Shown here: positions 53,909 through 63,894 of the stretch, piece after piece | Position numbering within the stretch: the stretch's first letter is position 1 | How the letters are laid out: each line of letters opens with the position of its first letter | Origin: an uncultured Pseudomonadota bacterium | GTDB taxonomy: Bacteria; Pseudomonadota; Gammaproteobacteria; Methylococcales; Methylomonadaceae | Assembly (NCBI GenBank): GCA_903834465.1 | Contig: CAILJB010000076.1 | Span: 62,001 to 126,000, forward strand | Length of the DNA: 64,000 nucleotides | Direction: 5' to 3' | The notes under the pieces: generated by a model | Database searches by the model: none | Seen by the model: only the letters and a program-made list of their open reading frames with translations | Told to the model about the DNA's origin: nothing | Translations under genes and position numbers: made by a program

Positions 53909-55324
53909 ATGACCAGTTCTACTATTTTGCCTCAAATCAAACACGTTGTTGTTGTCATGTTGGAAAATCGTTCTTTTGACAATCTTTGTGGCTGGCTGTA
54001 TTCGGATAGCCAACCCAATTTATTTGTACCAAAAACCGCTACACCCCATTACGATGGTTTGGATGAAACGTTTTGGAATCCATCACATTCAGATTATTTC
54101 AGCGGCGCAAATCCTGATAAAGTTTTTGTACAACAAGGAACTGATAATTACACTACGCCAAATCCTGACCCAGAAGAAACTTTCGATAATGTCACAGAAC
54201 AGCTTTATGGTTCAGGCGGCATTGCAATGGGTAATCAATTTGCCAACCAAGGCTTTTTGGTCAATTACGAAAAAACAACAGCAGGTAATCCAGACCAAAT
54301 TATGCAAACGTATTCGCCAGAGCAATTGCCCGTGCTTTCGGCTTTAGCGCGTCATTATGCGATTTCGGATGCGTGGTTTTGTTCTGTACCAAGTCAAACG
54401 TGGTCAAATCGTTCTTTTGTTCATGCTGGTACGTCAAATGGAAATGTTAATAATGGTGATATTCCCGACCCGTTAAAATGGGATGTTGAGACCATTTTTA
54501 ACGTTTTAGAAAATATGAATGTGGACTGGAAAGTGTACAACGATACGATGATGATTCCTTCGTTGACACGCACCATGTTTCCGAAGTTATGGCATTTATC
54601 TTTAGAAAGTCATTTTGAGGGCTTTTCGGCTTTTAAAGAAGCGTGTGTTGCTGGTTCATTGCCGCCATATTCGTTTGTTGAACCTAGTTTTGTGATTGAA
54701 CCCAACGACCAACATCCGCCGCACGATGTTTTAGCCGGCGAGAAATTTTTACACGAAATTTATCAAGCCGTTAGCACATCACCAGCGTGGAATGAAACGT
54801 TGCTAGTGATTACTTATGATGAACATGGCGGTTGTTACGACCATGTGTTGCCACCGACAGGCGCAGCTATTCCCGATGAGGCTAGTAATCCAGGCGCAGA
54901 AGGATTTACATTTGACCGGTTTGGTGTGCGTGTTCCGACTATTTTGGTGTCACCATATATTCAGGCAGGAACAGTATTTCGTTCTACGAGTTCTGTGCCT
55001 TATGATCACACGTCTATTTTGGCAACCTTGCGTGATTGGTTAGCTATTCCGGAAAACCTTATGTTACCAAGCAAACGTATTGCTGCTGCACCAACGTTTG
55101 AATCGGTACTCACACTTCAAGTGCCACGTACGGATTTTCCTGTCATCTCGCTGTCTTCTTTATCCATCACACCCACTTCGATGGATTCGCCTATCAACGG
55201 ATTACAAAAAAGTCTCATCGCTAGCGTAGCTCAAAAACATGGTCTTAATCCGATTAAAAACTTGACACAAATTTCCACTCGTCAACATGCGGTTGATTTT
55301 TTCAACAAAGTGAATTCGCGTTAA
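53909..55324 (+). CDS. Phosphoesterase-family phospholipase C-like protein
   Basis: 471 residues. Alkaline-phosphatase-superfamily phosphoesterase (PF04185 type): VVVVMLENRSFDNLCGWL, SQTWSNRSFVHAGTSNGN, VITYDEHGGCYDHVLPP, DRFGVRVPTILVSPYI and YDHTSILATLRDWL supply the metal and active-site residues. Relatives are non-specific phospholipase C and acid phosphatases. There is no signal peptide (starts MTSSTILPQIK), unlike the Tat-exported P. aeruginosa PlcH/PlcN. AAGGTG precedes the ATG. It ends before a strong hairpin shared with the convergent diheme gene. Confidence 0.9.
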   Translation: MTSSTILPQIKHVVVVMLENRSFDNLCGWLYSDSQPNLFVPKTATPHYDGLDETFWNPSHSDYFSGANPDKVFVQQGTDNYTTPNPDPEETFDNVTEQLYGSGGIAMGNQFANQGFLVNYEKTTAGNPDQIMQTYSPEQLPVLSALARHYAISDAWFCSVPSQTWSNRSFVHAGTSNGNVNNGDIPDPLKWDVETIFNVLENMNVDWKVYNDTMMIPSLTRTMFPKLWHLSLESHFEGFSAFKEACVAGSLPPYSFVEPSFVIEPNDQHPPHDVLAGEKFLHEIYQAVSTSPAWNETLLVITYDEHGGCYDHVLPPTGAAIPDEASNPGAEGFTFDRFGVRVPTILVSPYIQAGTVFRSTSSVPYDHTSILATLRDWLAIPENLMLPSKRIAAAPTFESVLTLQVPRTDFPVISLSSLSITPTSMDSPINGLQKSLIASVAQKHGLNPIKNLTQISTRQHAVDFFNKVNSR

Positions 55325-55358
55325 GCCAAAAATATCGCTAAAAGCAGATTAACGTGAG

Positions 55359-55385
55359 GGAAGGCACACTTTTCGTATGCCTTCC
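55359..55385. terminator. Hairpin between convergent genes
   Basis: GGAAGGCACAC pairs with GTATGCCTTCC (one mismatch) around a TTTTC loop. There is no clear T-tract on either side, so termination is likely but not certain. Confidence 0.55.
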
Positions 55386-55398
55386 TACGAGATGCGTG

Positions 55399-57192
55399 TT
55401 ACAGGTTTTTCAGATATTCAAGCAATGCTTTTTTCTCTGTATCGGTAAAACCAGTACCATAATCATGACCACAACGACTGTTACCCGAATTTCTTTGGCT
55501 GCAATCGGTTGTTTTTAACGTAAAGTTGAATTTAGTTTGTTCAACCGCTAATCCCACTTTATCCACGTCATACGCAGGTCCGACTTTGAATGCGGCAACA
55601 CGTTTGTCTGAAGGTGTTAACAATTCTGCCAATGTAGGAACTGAACCATTATGCAAATAAGGTGCAGTTGCCCAAATACCTTGTAATACGCGAGATTCGT
55701 AAGGATAAGAAGGTGTGGTTTGAGCGGGTTTTGTTTGGAAAGTTTCTTTCAAATCATCCAAGCTGCCCAAGTCACCTAAATCTTCAAATTTATCTACTTC
55801 GGATTTAAAAATAGATACAAATTTTTCCGTTTCACTTAAATCCTTCTGCTCTTTTTTATCAAGCGTTACAGGAAGATAATGTTGCAAAATAGAGCCGCTC
55901 ACTGACAAACCTAAAACAGAAAATGCTTTATCCACTGCTTTTAATGGCGTTGCGCCTGGGAAAACGGCTGCGCCTTCTAATACGCCAGTTTTAACTTCAG
56001 AACCGAGTAAATTAACTTCTCGGCTGTCTGTGCCAACATCCAAAATGGGTGTTGCCCAAGTTTTATGCAGAAGTGAACGTTTTTTTCCTGTGGTAATACC
56101 GTGACAATCCGCACAGCTTTTGTTATCCCACGCGGGGTCTTTTTTGTTAAAGACTTTTTCACCGTCGGCTACTAATGTGTTGTCTAATTTCCACGCCCAT
56201 TTTGGTGGTCCAATTCGGTTAATCAGACTTTCCAATTTATTCAAACCATGAAAATTAGCAGAATTATTATCTGTGTAGTTCACTTTCATGGGATGAGTGT
56301 CATCTTTTTTAGGATGAAACGTCGCAAAAACACCAAATACTTCGCCTAAATTTCTGGATAATCCAAAAATACGGTTGCCATTAGGCGAAAAACCTGGCCA
56401 TTGCGTTGTATCTTGAATGGGCGCATTCCACAAGAAAGGATAACGAACGGGAGCATCCGCAAGTTTGATATTTTCTGGAATGATATGGTTAGCTGACGTA
56501 CCAATATCAAGACCTGATACGCGATTGAAAATCATCGATACCGCATCAAGTCGCGCAGGTCCCCAAGGACTTTGTGTTGGAAGCGAACCTTTCACGATAG
56601 TGTCATACGGCAAAAACCATTCATTGACTTTAGAACGCAACGCATCTTCGTTTTGTTTGTTATAGGAAGCACCTAACACAGTATGGGCGAATTCAGTAAA
56701 TGCTGTTGAATCCGTGAGGATCGTATTAACCGCCGTATGCAAATCGCTCATGAAGTTTTGCATATCAGAAATGGCAGGACCGCCATCGATTCGATAAGAT
56801 TTACCTGCAACATCGATTTGACGCGTGTGACAAGCTGCACACGACATGCCTAAAATCGTTTCACCGCTTTTTGCTTTAGCGGCTGTAAAACCGACGGGAA
56901 GACCTGGGGTATCACTTTTTGGATTAGGTAAATAACCGTATCTTTCTAAACTATCCGCCATAAAGCCTGAGCCATCTTTTTGTTTTAACGCATTGATCCA
57001 CGTTAATGGGATAACTTGTGAACCTTGGTCTTGTGTGTAAAATTTTTCACGTTCAGTATCAGACCACTTACTACCTTGATGTGTCATAATTGGTTCAACA
57101 GAGGCAATTGACGACAGTGGTACAAGTGTGACTATGGCAAAAATAGCTCTTGATAGCCACCTCATTTTGGAGGGATGTCCAAGATTTTTCAT
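55399..57192 (-). CDS. Periplasmic diheme cytochrome c, RoxA/peroxidase-like
   Basis: 597 residues. Signal peptide (AIFAIVTLVPLSSIAS). Two heme c sites: CAACHTRQ near residue 120 and CADCHG near 355. The linker contains NPWGPARLD-like wording (TQSPWGPARLDAVSMIFNRVSG) and a late GIWATAPYLHNGSVPTLAELL block, both known from RoxA-type rubber oxygenases and their broad relatives. A bacterial cytochrome c peroxidase of standard length would be about 330 residues, so this is the longer RoxA-like class. Real substrate is unknown; polyisoprene oxygenation is only one possibility. It faces the phospholipase-like gene and is divergent from the multicopper oxidase. Confidence 0.8.
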   Translation of the reverse strand: MKNLGHPSKMRWLSRAIFAIVTLVPLSSIASVEPIMTHQGSKWSDTEREKFYTQDQGSQVIPLTWINALKQKDGSGFMADSLERYGYLPNPKSDTPGLPVGFTAAKAKSGETILGMSCAACHTRQIDVAGKSYRIDGGPAISDMQNFMSDLHTAVNTILTDSTAFTEFAHTVLGASYNKQNEDALRSKVNEWFLPYDTIVKGSLPTQSPWGPARLDAVSMIFNRVSGLDIGTSANHIIPENIKLADAPVRYPFLWNAPIQDTTQWPGFSPNGNRIFGLSRNLGEVFGVFATFHPKKDDTHPMKVNYTDNNSANFHGLNKLESLINRIGPPKWAWKLDNTLVADGEKVFNKKDPAWDNKSCADCHGITTGKKRSLLHKTWATPILDVGTDSREVNLLGSEVKTGVLEGAAVFPGATPLKAVDKAFSVLGLSVSGSILQHYLPVTLDKKEQKDLSETEKFVSIFKSEVDKFEDLGDLGSLDDLKETFQTKPAQTTPSYPYESRVLQGIWATAPYLHNGSVPTLAELLTPSDKRVAAFKVGPAYDVDKVGLAVEQTKFNFTLKTTDCSQRNSGNSRCGHDYGTGFTDTEKKALLEYLKNL

Positions 57193-57434
57193 TTGTTTTT
57201 CCTATAGATAGAGTTTACAACATGTTTTGGAGTAGTATCGACATATCGAACTGAAAATTGTGGTTATAAACATGACAGTCGAAACGCTTAGCAAGTCTAA
57301 AGTTAATTGAACGTTTTGCCAATTGAAAAATGAATGAAATAAAAATTTCGTAACAACATAACAACCAATTCACAGATTCAGTTAAAATGCCGCATCATTT
57401 CTTTTGTCGTGTCATTGTTTTGAGGTCATTATTC

Positions 57435-59204
57435 ATGCGTAAAACCATTCTTACCCTGCTAGGCAGTAGTTCGCTTTTATTGACGGCGACGTTAAGCCAT
57501 GCTGCCACCGATTTACCACCTTCTGCCAAAGTTGCGATGGGCAAAGTGGAAGAAGTTTGCTCAGATTTTATGGATCCAAGTTGGCGCAAAGAACAAGTCA
57601 TTGATGGCGTGAAAATTCAAGCCTCGAAGCTCTGTACACCTGATAATCCGTACGATATTGCCGCATTTGTAAAAGGAACAAATGGCGTTTCGATGGATAC
57701 ACTTATGCAAACGCAATTGGCAGCCGATGCAATTACCATGACCGATGACATGGATGGCGATGGCGATCCTGATAAAATTATTATTAAATTGGAAGTCGTT
57801 GAATTAAACGGGCATTCGCCTGATACCAAATCGCCGATTACCACGTTTGACATAGCCCCCGGTTTGCAACCAACGTTTTGGGTGTATGCGCCGAAAACGC
57901 GCGATATGTCCACATTGAACTTGTACGAATCGATTGCAAATCCTTTATTGCGAGTGCCATCACCAACGATTCGTGTTGAACAAGATGATGTGGTTTGGAT
58001 TGTGTTGGAAAATACCCATTATTTGCCACATTCGATTCATTTACACGGTGTTGACCATCCGTTTATGGACAGCGCACAACATGGTAATGATGGCGTGGGG
58101 CAAACCAGTAACATGGATACCATGCCCGGTGAAAGTAAAACGTATGTCATTAAACCGCGCCAACCAGGTACGATGTATTATCACTGTCATGTTCAACCGC
58201 ACACCCATATTCCAATGGGGTTGCAAGGCATGTTTATCGTCGAAGAAAATCGTCCTAACAACTGGCCACAAACGTTAAACGTCGGGGCAGGACAAGTACG
58301 TCATCCGTCAGTTGCCGTTTCAGAAAAATATGCCCGCGAATACGATTTGCATTATGAATCGGTTGATAAAGAACTCCATGAAGTGGTGGCACGTTCGGCA
58401 AATGACCCGCGTTTGATTGCTAAACACATGAACATGGAATACGACACGACCGATGCGACCGATGATTATTTCATGTTAAACGGTCGTTCATTTCCGTACA
58501 CATTGCGTGAATCGCTGATTGAGATGAAGCAAGACGAAAAAGTGAAATTACGTGTATTGAACGGTCACACCGAATCATTAGCGTTGCATATTCATGGTCA
58601 CAAACCCACCGTGACACATTACGACGGCGTGGATAATGGCACAGGTTCTTATATTCAACGCGATGTTCACGGAATGGTTCCCGCGCAGCGTTTGGATTTA
58701 GAATTAAACGGCAAAGACGATGGTTTAAACAGTTTTGGTCAAGGTATTTGGATGTTCCATGATCATGTTGAAAAATCATTTACTACTGACGGTGTAGGCG
58801 AAGGTGGCGATATTAGTTTGGTGGTTTATGACGGATTCATTGATGATAAAGGCATTCCCGCCTCACACGGTATGAGCCTTGCGCCATATTTCACCAAAGA
58901 ATATTGGAAAAAAGGTGCAGGTTATCCAATTTGGCAAGATTATGATGAATGGCGCAGTTTAGGTTTACCTGATTTAACTGCTGAAGTGACACCTTCAAAA
59001 GTAGCAGTTCAAACGGTTGCACCTAAAATGGAAGATGTTGAAAAAGCCAAAGCTGCTGCCGAAAAAGTCGCTGAAAATGACGATTCTTTCTTAGGCAAAT
59101 TGTTATACGGCATGTTCTTAGGCATTGCAGGTTATGCGGTATTTGTAAAACGTGACATGTTGATTGCATTAGCAAAAGATGTGTTCGCCAAATTCAAAAA
59201 ATAA
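57435..59204 (+). CDS. Exported, membrane-anchored multicopper oxidase
   Basis: 589 residues from the ATG at 57435 with GAGGT upstream; the frame from 57387 adds a non-signal leader. Signal peptide (LLLTATLSHAA), then an acidic DMDGDGDPDK loop that looks calcium-binding. Copper motifs: HSIHLHGVDHP and YHCHVQPHTHIPMG in the first half, LHIHGHKPT and WMFHDHVEKSFTTDGVGEGG in the second. One membrane helix lies near the C-terminus (GMFLGIAGYAVFV). The His-Cys-His segment, a likely type 1 copper site, is in the first cupredoxin region, not the last as in classic laccases. Substrate could be a metal ion or phenolic; unknown. Confidence 0.87.
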   Translation: MRKTILTLLGSSSLLLTATLSHAATDLPPSAKVAMGKVEEVCSDFMDPSWRKEQVIDGVKIQASKLCTPDNPYDIAAFVKGTNGVSMDTLMQTQLAADAITMTDDMDGDGDPDKIIIKLEVVELNGHSPDTKSPITTFDIAPGLQPTFWVYAPKTRDMSTLNLYESIANPLLRVPSPTIRVEQDDVVWIVLENTHYLPHSIHLHGVDHPFMDSAQHGNDGVGQTSNMDTMPGESKTYVIKPRQPGTMYYHCHVQPHTHIPMGLQGMFIVEENRPNNWPQTLNVGAGQVRHPSVAVSEKYAREYDLHYESVDKELHEVVARSANDPRLIAKHMNMEYDTTDATDDYFMLNGRSFPYTLRESLIEMKQDEKVKLRVLNGHTESLALHIHGHKPTVTHYDGVDNGTGSYIQRDVHGMVPAQRLDLELNGKDDGLNSFGQGIWMFHDHVEKSFTTDGVGEGGDISLVVYDGFIDDKGIPASHGMSLAPYFTKEYWKKGAGYPIWQDYDEWRSLGLPDLTAEVTPSKVAVQTVAPKMEDVEKAKAAAEKVAENDDSFLGKLLYGMFLGIAGYAVFVKRDMLIALAKDVFAKFKK

Positions 59205-59213
59205 GAGGCGTTT

Positions 59214-59690
59214 ATGACCGACGAATCAAGACCGCCCTTTCCGCCGTTTACTGCTGAAACTGCCGCGCAAAAAGTGCGTGCTGCCGAAAATGCGTGGAAT
59301 CAGCAAATTCCCGAAAAAATTGCACTCGCTTATAGTGCAGACAGTGTGTGGCGAAATCGTGCCGAATTTTTGCAAGGGCGTGAGCAAATCACCGCGTTTT
59401 TACAACGTAAATGGGCGAACGAATTAGAGTACCGTTTAATTAAGGAATTGTGGGCGTTTCATGAGAACCGAATTGCGGTGCGTTTTGCGTATGAATGGCA
59501 TGATGCGAACGGACAATGGTTTCGTTCGTATGGCAATGAGAATTGGGAGTTTAATTCGCAAGGTTTGATGCAACGCCGCATCGCAAGCATTAACGATTTA
59601 GTGATTTCAGGAGATGAGCGACTGTTTCATTGGGAATTCAAAACAGCGCGTCCTGAAGATTATGCGAGTTTGTCGGATTTGAATTTATAA
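59214..59690 (+). CDS. DUF1348 / NTF2-like family protein
   Basis: 158 residues. The SnoaL/NTF2-like fold with the wording [65 protein letters not shown] and [10 protein letters not shown] is typical for DUF1348, whose function is unknown. It follows the multicopper oxidase by nine bases and probably shares its transcript. Confidence 0.9.
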   Translation: MTDESRPPFPPFTAETAAQKVRAAENAWNQQIPEKIALAYSADSVWRNRAEFLQGREQITAFLQRKWANELEYRLIKELWAFHENRIAVRFAYEWHDANGQWFRSYGNENWEFNSQGLMQRRIASINDLVISGDERLFHWEFKTARPEDYASLSDLNL

Positions 59691-59714
59691 AATTAAATTC
59701 TGATTTGAAATTAA

Positions 59715-59745
59715 AGGGCTGCTTCTTTTTATCAAAAGCAGCTCT
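59715..59745 (+). terminator. Terminator hairpin after the DUF1348 gene
   Basis: AGGGCTGCTT pairs with AAGCAGCTCT (one G-U) around an 11-base loop; a short pyrimidine run follows. Confidence 0.55.
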
Positions 59746-59803
59746 CTTCTCGGCAATACTGATAAAATGAAAAAACCTTCCATTAAATTTATATAAGCTA
59801 TCC

Positions 59804-60604
59804 ATGACAAACACCCCTGATATTTTAAAAACCATTCTTGCTAAAAAAGAAGAAGAAGTCGCTCGTCGGCGAATTCAAACGCCTCTTGAAATGTTACAAG
59901 AAATCGCCAGCGGTGTTGAAAAACCGCGTGGTTTTTATGCCGCGTTGCACCGCAATGTGAGTTTAAAAAAACCAGCAATTATTGCTGAAATTAAAAAAGC
60001 CTCGCCGAGCCAAGGTGTTATCCGCGAAAACTTCCAACCGGTAACAATTGCCCAAGATTACGCGATGAATGGCGCGTCTTGTTTATCGATTTTAACGGAT
60101 AAAACATTTTTTCAAGGTTCAGAAGCCTATTTGCAAATGGTTCATGATCGTTGCCCTTTACCGGTTTTGCGTAAAGATTTCATGATTGATGCGTATCAAA
60201 TTCAAGAAGCACGCACATTAGGTGCCGATTGTATTTTGTTAATTGTTGCGGCGTTAGACGATACAAAAATGCACGAATTAGCCGATTTAGCCACACAATT
60301 AGGGATGGATGTTTTAGTTGAAGTGCATGATGCCGAAGAATTACAACGCGCATTAAAATTGGATACCAAATTGATTGGTATTAACAACCGAAATTTGCGG
60401 ACATTTGAAACAAATTTACAAACCACATTAACGTTAAAAGATGCGATTCCTGACGATCGTTTAGTGATTACAGAAAGCGGTATTCATACGCGTGACGATG
60501 TGGAATTGATGTTATCAAATGACGTTTATGCGTTTTTAGTGGGTGAAGCATTTATGCGTGTGGAACAATCCGGATTAAAAATGCGGGAATTATTTGGGCT
60601 GTAA
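59804..60604 (+). CDS. trpC: Indole-3-glycerol phosphate synthase
   Basis: 266 residues. TIM-barrel enzyme converting carboxyphenylamino-deoxyribulose phosphate to indole-glycerol phosphate in tryptophan synthesis. Substrate and catalytic motifs: [48 protein letters not shown]. Monofunctional, not fused to TrpF. No other trp genes are adjacent, and a hairpin terminator follows. Confidence 0.97.
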   Translation: MTNTPDILKTILAKKEEEVARRRIQTPLEMLQEIASGVEKPRGFYAALHRNVSLKKPAIIAEIKKASPSQGVIRENFQPVTIAQDYAMNGASCLSILTDKTFFQGSEAYLQMVHDRCPLPVLRKDFMIDAYQIQEARTLGADCILLIVAALDDTKMHELADLATQLGMDVLVEVHDAEELQRALKLDTKLIGINNRNLRTFETNLQTTLTLKDAIPDDRLVITESGIHTRDDVELMLSNDVYAFLVGEAFMRVEQSGLKMRELFGL

Positions 60605-60621
60605 ATTTTAAATTTAAATGC

Positions 60622-60657
60622 GGATAGTGTACTTTCACACTGTCCCATTTTGTTTTT
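60622..60657 (+). terminator. Rho-independent terminator after trpC
   Basis: GGATAGTG and CACTGTCC form an eight-pair stem (one G-U), followed by CATTTTGTTTTTT. Confidence 0.8.
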
Positions 60658-60684
60658 TAATCATTCAGAGGTGTGGCAAATATC

Positions 60685-61278
60685 GTGTCAAAATCTTTCG
60701 CTTTGATATTGTTTCTAAGCATCAATTTAAACGCATGCAGTATCTTTTCCCCAATTCCTTCCACGCCGCGCAATACAGATAATTTATGTGCAACTTTTAA
60801 AGAAAAGCGTGGTTGGTATAACGCCAGCGACACGGCATTTAAGAAATGGGGCGTTCCTGTGCCTGTTCAAATGGCAATCATGCACCAAGAATCACATTTC
60901 GTCGCCGATGCCGAACCGTCTGGCAGTTTATTTTGGGGACTAATTCCATGGTTTAGTTTGAGTAGTGCTTACGGTTATCCGCAAGCAAAAGATGATACAT
61001 GGAGCGATTATCAACGCAAAAGTGGTAATCGATTTGCTCAACGTGATAATTTTGCCGATGCCTGTGATTTTATTGGCTGGTATTCGCAGATGAGTTATAA
61101 AAAATTGGGCATTTCCAAAACAGATGCTAAAAATCTTTATTTAGCGTATCACGAAGGTCATGGCGGTTTTCAAAAACAAACTTACTCCCAAAAACCGTGG
61201 TTAGTAAACGTATCAAATAAAGTCGCGCAACGCGCACAACAATTTCAACAACAACTTGGTGCTTGTTCATCGCGATGA
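60685..61278 (+). CDS. Lytic-transglycosylase-like lipoprotein
   Basis: 197 residues from a GTG at 60685 (an alternative GTG at 60673 is too close to the AGAGGT site). Lipoprotein signal SKSFALILFLSINLNAC with lipobox Cys. The mature part shows the SLT-like opening VPVPVQMAIMHQESHFVADAEP with a candidate catalytic Glu, then long aromatic stretches (GWYSQMSYKKLGIS) and LAYHEGHGGF. It probably cuts peptidoglycan from the periplasmic face. Its stop overlaps the following gene. Confidence 0.75.
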   Translation: MSKSFALILFLSINLNACSIFSPIPSTPRNTDNLCATFKEKRGWYNASDTAFKKWGVPVPVQMAIMHQESHFVADAEPSGSLFWGLIPWFSLSSAYGYPQAKDDTWSDYQRKSGNRFAQRDNFADACDFIGWYSQMSYKKLGISKTDAKNLYLAYHEGHGGFQKQTYSQKPWLVNVSNKVAQRAQQFQQQLGACSSR

Positions 61279-61676
61279 TTTATACATGGAAAATAACGTC
61301 TTCGTATCGACAGATAGGTTTTTTAGCGATAGTTTATTTTCTAGGGCTAATCGCTTGTTTTACAAATGCGTTGCCATGGGAAATTCAACTCGTTTTTACT
61401 GGTTTAATTTTGCAACATGCTTGGCTAACATTAAAACGATTGAGGTGTGAAAACTGGCAATTAAGTTGTGACGAACAAAGCGGTTGGCATGTTATTGAAA
61501 ATGGCGTGACACAGTCAATTGATATTTTGTCTTCAACTGTCGTAAGCCGCATGATGGTTTTTTTGCATTATCAATGCCATCATAAAAAGATTTATCGACT
61601 AATTGCTAAAGACGCTCTGCTCCCAAGTTTTAACGATTATCGTCAATTGATTGTGACGTTGAAAACTTATAAATAG
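61275..61676 (+). CDS. YgfX/CptA-like membrane protein
   Basis: 133 residues from the ATG at 61275, overlapping the preceding stop; a TTG at 61263 is possible. Two close N-terminal helices (IGFLAIVYFLGLIACF and LVFTGLILQHAWLTL) and a soluble tail ending LIAKDALLPSFNDYRQLIVTLK match the YgfX layout. E. coli YgfX/CptA was reported as a toxin partnered by SdhE/CptB; no sdhE-like gene lies here. Assignment rests on overall form. Confidence 0.65.
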   Translation: MIYTWKITSSYRQIGFLAIVYFLGLIACFTNALPWEIQLVFTGLILQHAWLTLKRLRCENWQLSCDEQSGWHVIENGVTQSIDILSSTVVSRMMVFLHYQCHHKKIYRLIAKDALLPSFNDYRQLIVTLKTYK

Positions 61677-61692
61677 TCCCAACGCAAATGAT

Positions 61693-63819
61693 TTAATTTA
61701 ATGCCGCGCGAACGCAACGTAAAATGCCATAACTGTAATGTTCATCAAACGTTTCATAAACGGGTTTAAGCGAATTTTTGTATTCGACGGGGAGATTTTC
61801 AATAGCGGTTTTAATTTCGTTGATTTCTTCCGGCGTGATGGGAATAACGTTACTTAAGGATAATTCATCTTGCAAAATACCTTCGGCTAAATGTGAGTAA
61901 ATGGTGGTTTCTTGAAATTGCCGTAAAGCCGCGATAGCCGCAATATCTAAGCCTAATTTAAACAATTGAATCGACGTTTCATTCGAACTTAAATCGTCGT
62001 TTTCTAAAATCAAAAATGTTTGCACAATGGTTAAAAAATCTTGTCCATAGATTTCTAACTTGTGTTTACCAACGCCTGAAATTTCGCCCATTTCGGCAAG
62101 TGTGCGTGGTTTTGTTTCCATCATCGCCATAAGCGTGGCATCATGAAAAATTGTGTATGCCGGAACTGTTTGCGCGGCGGCAAGTTCTCGCCGTTTTTCA
62201 CGCAACGCACTCCAAAAACGTGATTTTAAATCGTCGGCAATTTCGGCTTTTTTAACCACTTTGCGTGTGCGTAATGGTTTTTCAAAACGCATTTCATGAC
62301 GAAGCATTAACCGCTGTTCACCGCGTAAAATCGGACGGCTGGCTTCAGCAAGTTGCAATGTATTAAAACTTTCAAAATTGACGGTAACTAAATTTCGTGC
62401 TACCAATTGCCGAAATACCGAATGCCATTGCGTTTCGTCTAACTCTTTGCCAATGCCAAAAGTCGATTGTTTATCATGATCAGCTTGCTGAATTCGTGCA
62501 GTTTGTACGCCTTGTAAGACTTCAATAAGATACGCGACACCAAAACGTTGACCCGTGCGAAAAATACACGACAACGCTTGTTGTGCGGCAATTGTGCCAT
62601 CCCACGTTTGCGCCGGTTCTAAACAACAATCACAATTTCCACACGGTTCGGTTTTATTTTCACCAAAATACTGCAACAATGTTTGTCGCCGACAATGCAC
62701 TTGTTCACATAATGCCAGCATGGCATCGAGTTTGTAATTTTCTAAACTTTTGTGTGTTTCATCGGCATCCGAAAGCGCAATCCAACGTTTTAAAATCACA
62801 ATATCTTGTAAACCGTAAGCCATCCAAGCATTTGCCGGCGCACCATCTCGACCAGCGCGACCTGTTTCTTGATAATACGCTTCAACACTTTTAGGTAAAT
62901 CTAAATGCGCGACAAAACGCACATTCGGTTTATCAATCCCCATACCAAAGGCAATAGTAGCGACAATCACGACGTTATCTTGCATTAAAAACTGTTGTTG
63001 ATTGCGTTGCCGCACATCAGCGGATAAACCTGCGTGATAGGGCAGAGCGTTAATACCTTTTTCATTCAACCATTCAGCAATCGCATCAACTTTTTTGCGT
63101 GACAAACAATAAACAATCCCCACATCACCATCGTGATGTTTGCGGATAAAATCGAGCAATTGTTGCCGCTCTTTGCCAGATTGTTTTTGCACAATCGTGT
63201 AGCGAATATTGGGGCGGTCAAAACCGCCGATATAAAGCGGTGCATTTTCGAGTTGCAAACGTTGCTGAATTTCAAGGCGCGTGCGTTCGTCAGCAGTTGC
63301 GGTTAAGGCAATGCGTGGCACGTTGGGAAATTGCTCATGCAAAATTGACAAGTTTAAATAATCCACCCGAAAATCATGTCCCCATTGCGATACGCAATGT
63401 GCTTCATCAATGGCAAATAAGGCAATCGATAACGATTTTAAAAACCGCAGCGTGGCAGGCATTGCTAGACGTTCTGGCGCGATATAAAGTAAATCAATTT
63501 CACCATCGAGCAATCGTTGTTCAACGAGCTGTGATTCCTGAATTGTCAAGGTTGAATTCAGAAAGGCGGCATGCAGACCAAGCTGATTTAACGTATCGAC
63601 TTGGTCTTGCATTAAGGCAATTAGCGGTGAAATCACAATGCCTACGCCGTCTCGCAATAAAGCCGGAATTTGATAACATAACGACTTTCCGCCACCCGTT
63701 GGCATCAACACTAACGCATCTTGACCGGCAATTAAACCATCAATAATTGCTTGCTGTTGACCACGAAATTGCGGATAACCGAATACGGTTTTCAAAATTT
63801 TGAGCGGCATATTGTTCAT
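61693..63819 (-). CDS. recQ: ATP-dependent DNA helicase RecQ
   Basis: 708 residues from the ATG at 63819. Helicase motifs: FRGQQQAII, Walker A MPTGGGKSLCYQ, DEAHCVSQWGHDFR, ATADERT, and QETGRAGRDG in motif VI. The zinc-binding domain (CEQVHCRRQTLLQYFGENKTEPCGNCDCC), winged helix and HRDC domain follow in order. RecQ unwinds DNA in recombination repair. The C-terminal extension after HRDC includes a further helical domain. Divergent from the response regulator at the window end. Confidence 0.97.
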   Translation of the reverse strand: MNNMPLKILKTVFGYPQFRGQQQAIIDGLIAGQDALVLMPTGGGKSLCYQIPALLRDGVGIVISPLIALMQDQVDTLNQLGLHAAFLNSTLTIQESQLVEQRLLDGEIDLLYIAPERLAMPATLRFLKSLSIALFAIDEAHCVSQWGHDFRVDYLNLSILHEQFPNVPRIALTATADERTRLEIQQRLQLENAPLYIGGFDRPNIRYTIVQKQSGKERQQLLDFIRKHHDGDVGIVYCLSRKKVDAIAEWLNEKGINALPYHAGLSADVRQRNQQQFLMQDNVVIVATIAFGMGIDKPNVRFVAHLDLPKSVEAYYQETGRAGRDGAPANAWMAYGLQDIVILKRWIALSDADETHKSLENYKLDAMLALCEQVHCRRQTLLQYFGENKTEPCGNCDCCLEPAQTWDGTIAAQQALSCIFRTGQRFGVAYLIEVLQGVQTARIQQADHDKQSTFGIGKELDETQWHSVFRQLVARNLVTVNFESFNTLQLAEASRPILRGEQRLMLRHEMRFEKPLRTRKVVKKAEIADDLKSRFWSALREKRRELAAAQTVPAYTIFHDATLMAMMETKPRTLAEMGEISGVGKHKLEIYGQDFLTIVQTFLILENDDLSSNETSIQLFKLGLDIAAIAALRQFQETTIYSHLAEGILQDELSLSNVIPITPEEINEIKTAIENLPVEYKNSLKPVYETFDEHYSYGILRCVRAALN

Positions 63820-63894
63820 TTTTATTCCAGTAAAGCCATAATAGCTGCACAATATAAACAATAATTTTCCATTTAAAACTTTTGCGTTGTTCTT

